From Candidatus Margulisiibacteriota bacterium (lineage in GTDB: Bacteria; Margulisbacteria; Termititenacia; Termititenacales; Termititenacaceae), in the NCBI GenBank assembly GCA_031264205.1, contig JAISEH010000042.1, positions 1 to 6,550 on the forward strand: 6,550 nt of DNA. Direction: 5' to 3'. The notes under the pieces were generated by a model, which did not search any database, was not told where the DNA came from, and saw only the letters and a program-made list of their open reading frames with translations. Numbering within the stretch: position 1 is the stretch's first letter; each line of letters begins with the position of its first letter. A program made the translations under genes and the position numbers. This document shows positions 6,147-6,550 of the stretch, piece by piece.

Positions 6147-6550
6147 ACTATTCACCGCGTTGTTGCTCTGCGGCCTGATCGCGGCGGCGGAAATTTCTAT
6201 CGAAGCCGACAATATAAATTATGCCGGTGAAAATGAATTTGTCCGCGCTAGCGGCAATGTGATCATCGTCAACGGCAGCGTCCAGCTGCAAGCCAATTCC
6301 ACGACGGTCAATCTCACGCAGAAACAAGTGTCGATTCACGACGGCTTTGTTTTTAACCGCCAGCAACAACAGGTCTCCGGCGGCTCACTGCAATATGACT
6401 ACCAAAAAAACGAAGCGTTCGGCGAAGATATCGCTCTGACTATACGGGCAAATCGCGTCCGCGGCCAAAACGTCACTATCCGCGAAGACGTCATCGTTGT
6501 GGAAAACGCTTATCAGACCACCTGCGATTTGCCCGATCCCTGTAATCATA
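6133..6550 (+). CDS. lptD: LPS-assembly outer-membrane protein LptD, N-terminal part (3' end missing)
   Basis: LptD, with the lipoprotein LptE, inserts lipopolysaccharide into the outer leaflet of the outer membrane; its periplasmic jellyroll receives LPS from LptA. In-frame TAG at 6130-6132 directly precedes the ATG, so 6133 is the first possible start. Residues 1-19 form a signal peptide (CRSR, hydrophobic LFTALLLCGLI, cleavage after AAA). From residue 20 the chain resembles the OstA/LptA fold: ISIEADNINYAGENEFVRAS, then GNVIIVNGSVQLQAN and repeated short beta strands. YQTTCDLPDPC (127-137) matches the FTSC region of E. coli LptD, so Cys131 likely corresponds to its disulfide Cys173; Cys137 is an extra cysteine. 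The segment after the jellyroll argues for LptD over LptA, but the barrel lies outside the window. The start is 14 bp inside dnaB and has no clear Shine-Dalgarno, suggesting cotranscription and possible translational coupling. Confidence 0.8.
   Translation, partial: MCRSRLFTALLLCGLIAAAEISIEADNINYAGENEFVRASGNVIIVNGSVQLQANSTTVNLTQKQVSIHDGFVFNRQQQQVSGGSLQYDYQKNEAFGEDIALTIRANRVRGQNVTIREDVIVVENAYQTTCDLPDPCNH

Noticed and set aside
6133..6190. Lipobox in the LptD signal peptide (ALLLC)
   Set aside because: Leu at -1 is atypical, the Cys lies within the hydrophobic core, and an AAA cleavage site follows.
6148..6369. Minus-strand 73-aa frame at the right end
   Set aside because: It is the reverse of the LptD signal peptide and jellyroll region and has no ribosome binding site or motif.

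Overview
The window looks like a chromosomal segment from a diderm (outer-membrane-bearing) bacterium, probably an uncultivated or poorly sampled lineage. Two truncated genes at the edges are envelope genes of diderms: a PorV/FadL-like barrel protein at the left and the N-terminus of LptD at the right. The central genes are housekeeping (hisS, aspS, dnaB). No mobile element, CRISPR array, RNA gene or phage signature was seen. I cannot fix the phylum; a candidate phylum such as Margulisbacteria/Saganbacteria or Elusimicrobiota is only a guess. Codon style (many GCG/GGC/CGC with AAA and TTT) looks similar in all genes, so nothing suggests recent transfer.

Layout: two divergent gene sets flank a 188-bp intergenic region (4564-4751). 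The leftward set is a 157-aa unrecognised protein (4563-4090), hisS (4060-2780), aspS (2780-1050) and a gene starting at 1053 or 1050 that runs off the left edge. hisS/aspS share one base and aspS/next gene overlap as ATGA, so the last three are almost certainly one translationally coupled operon. The rightward set is dnaB (true start 4752, 464 aa) overlapped by 14 bp by an LptD-like gene that runs off the right edge.

The most notable item is the truncated leftmost gene. Its first 250 or so residues read as a signal peptide plus a small PorV/FadL-type outer-membrane barrel. The frame then continues without a break into the N-terminal region of an SppA-type (S49) peptidase. A barrel-protease fusion coupled to two aminoacyl-tRNA synthetases is unexpected. 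Secondary points: the AspRS carries the histidine (H29) associated with non-discriminating enzymes, implying Asn-tRNA made by transamidation; hisS and dnaB both lack a Shine-Dalgarno and have -10-like boxes almost on the start codon, suggesting leaderless or near-leaderless mRNAs; and DnaB has a Gly/Ser-rich insertion beside its DNA-binding loop.
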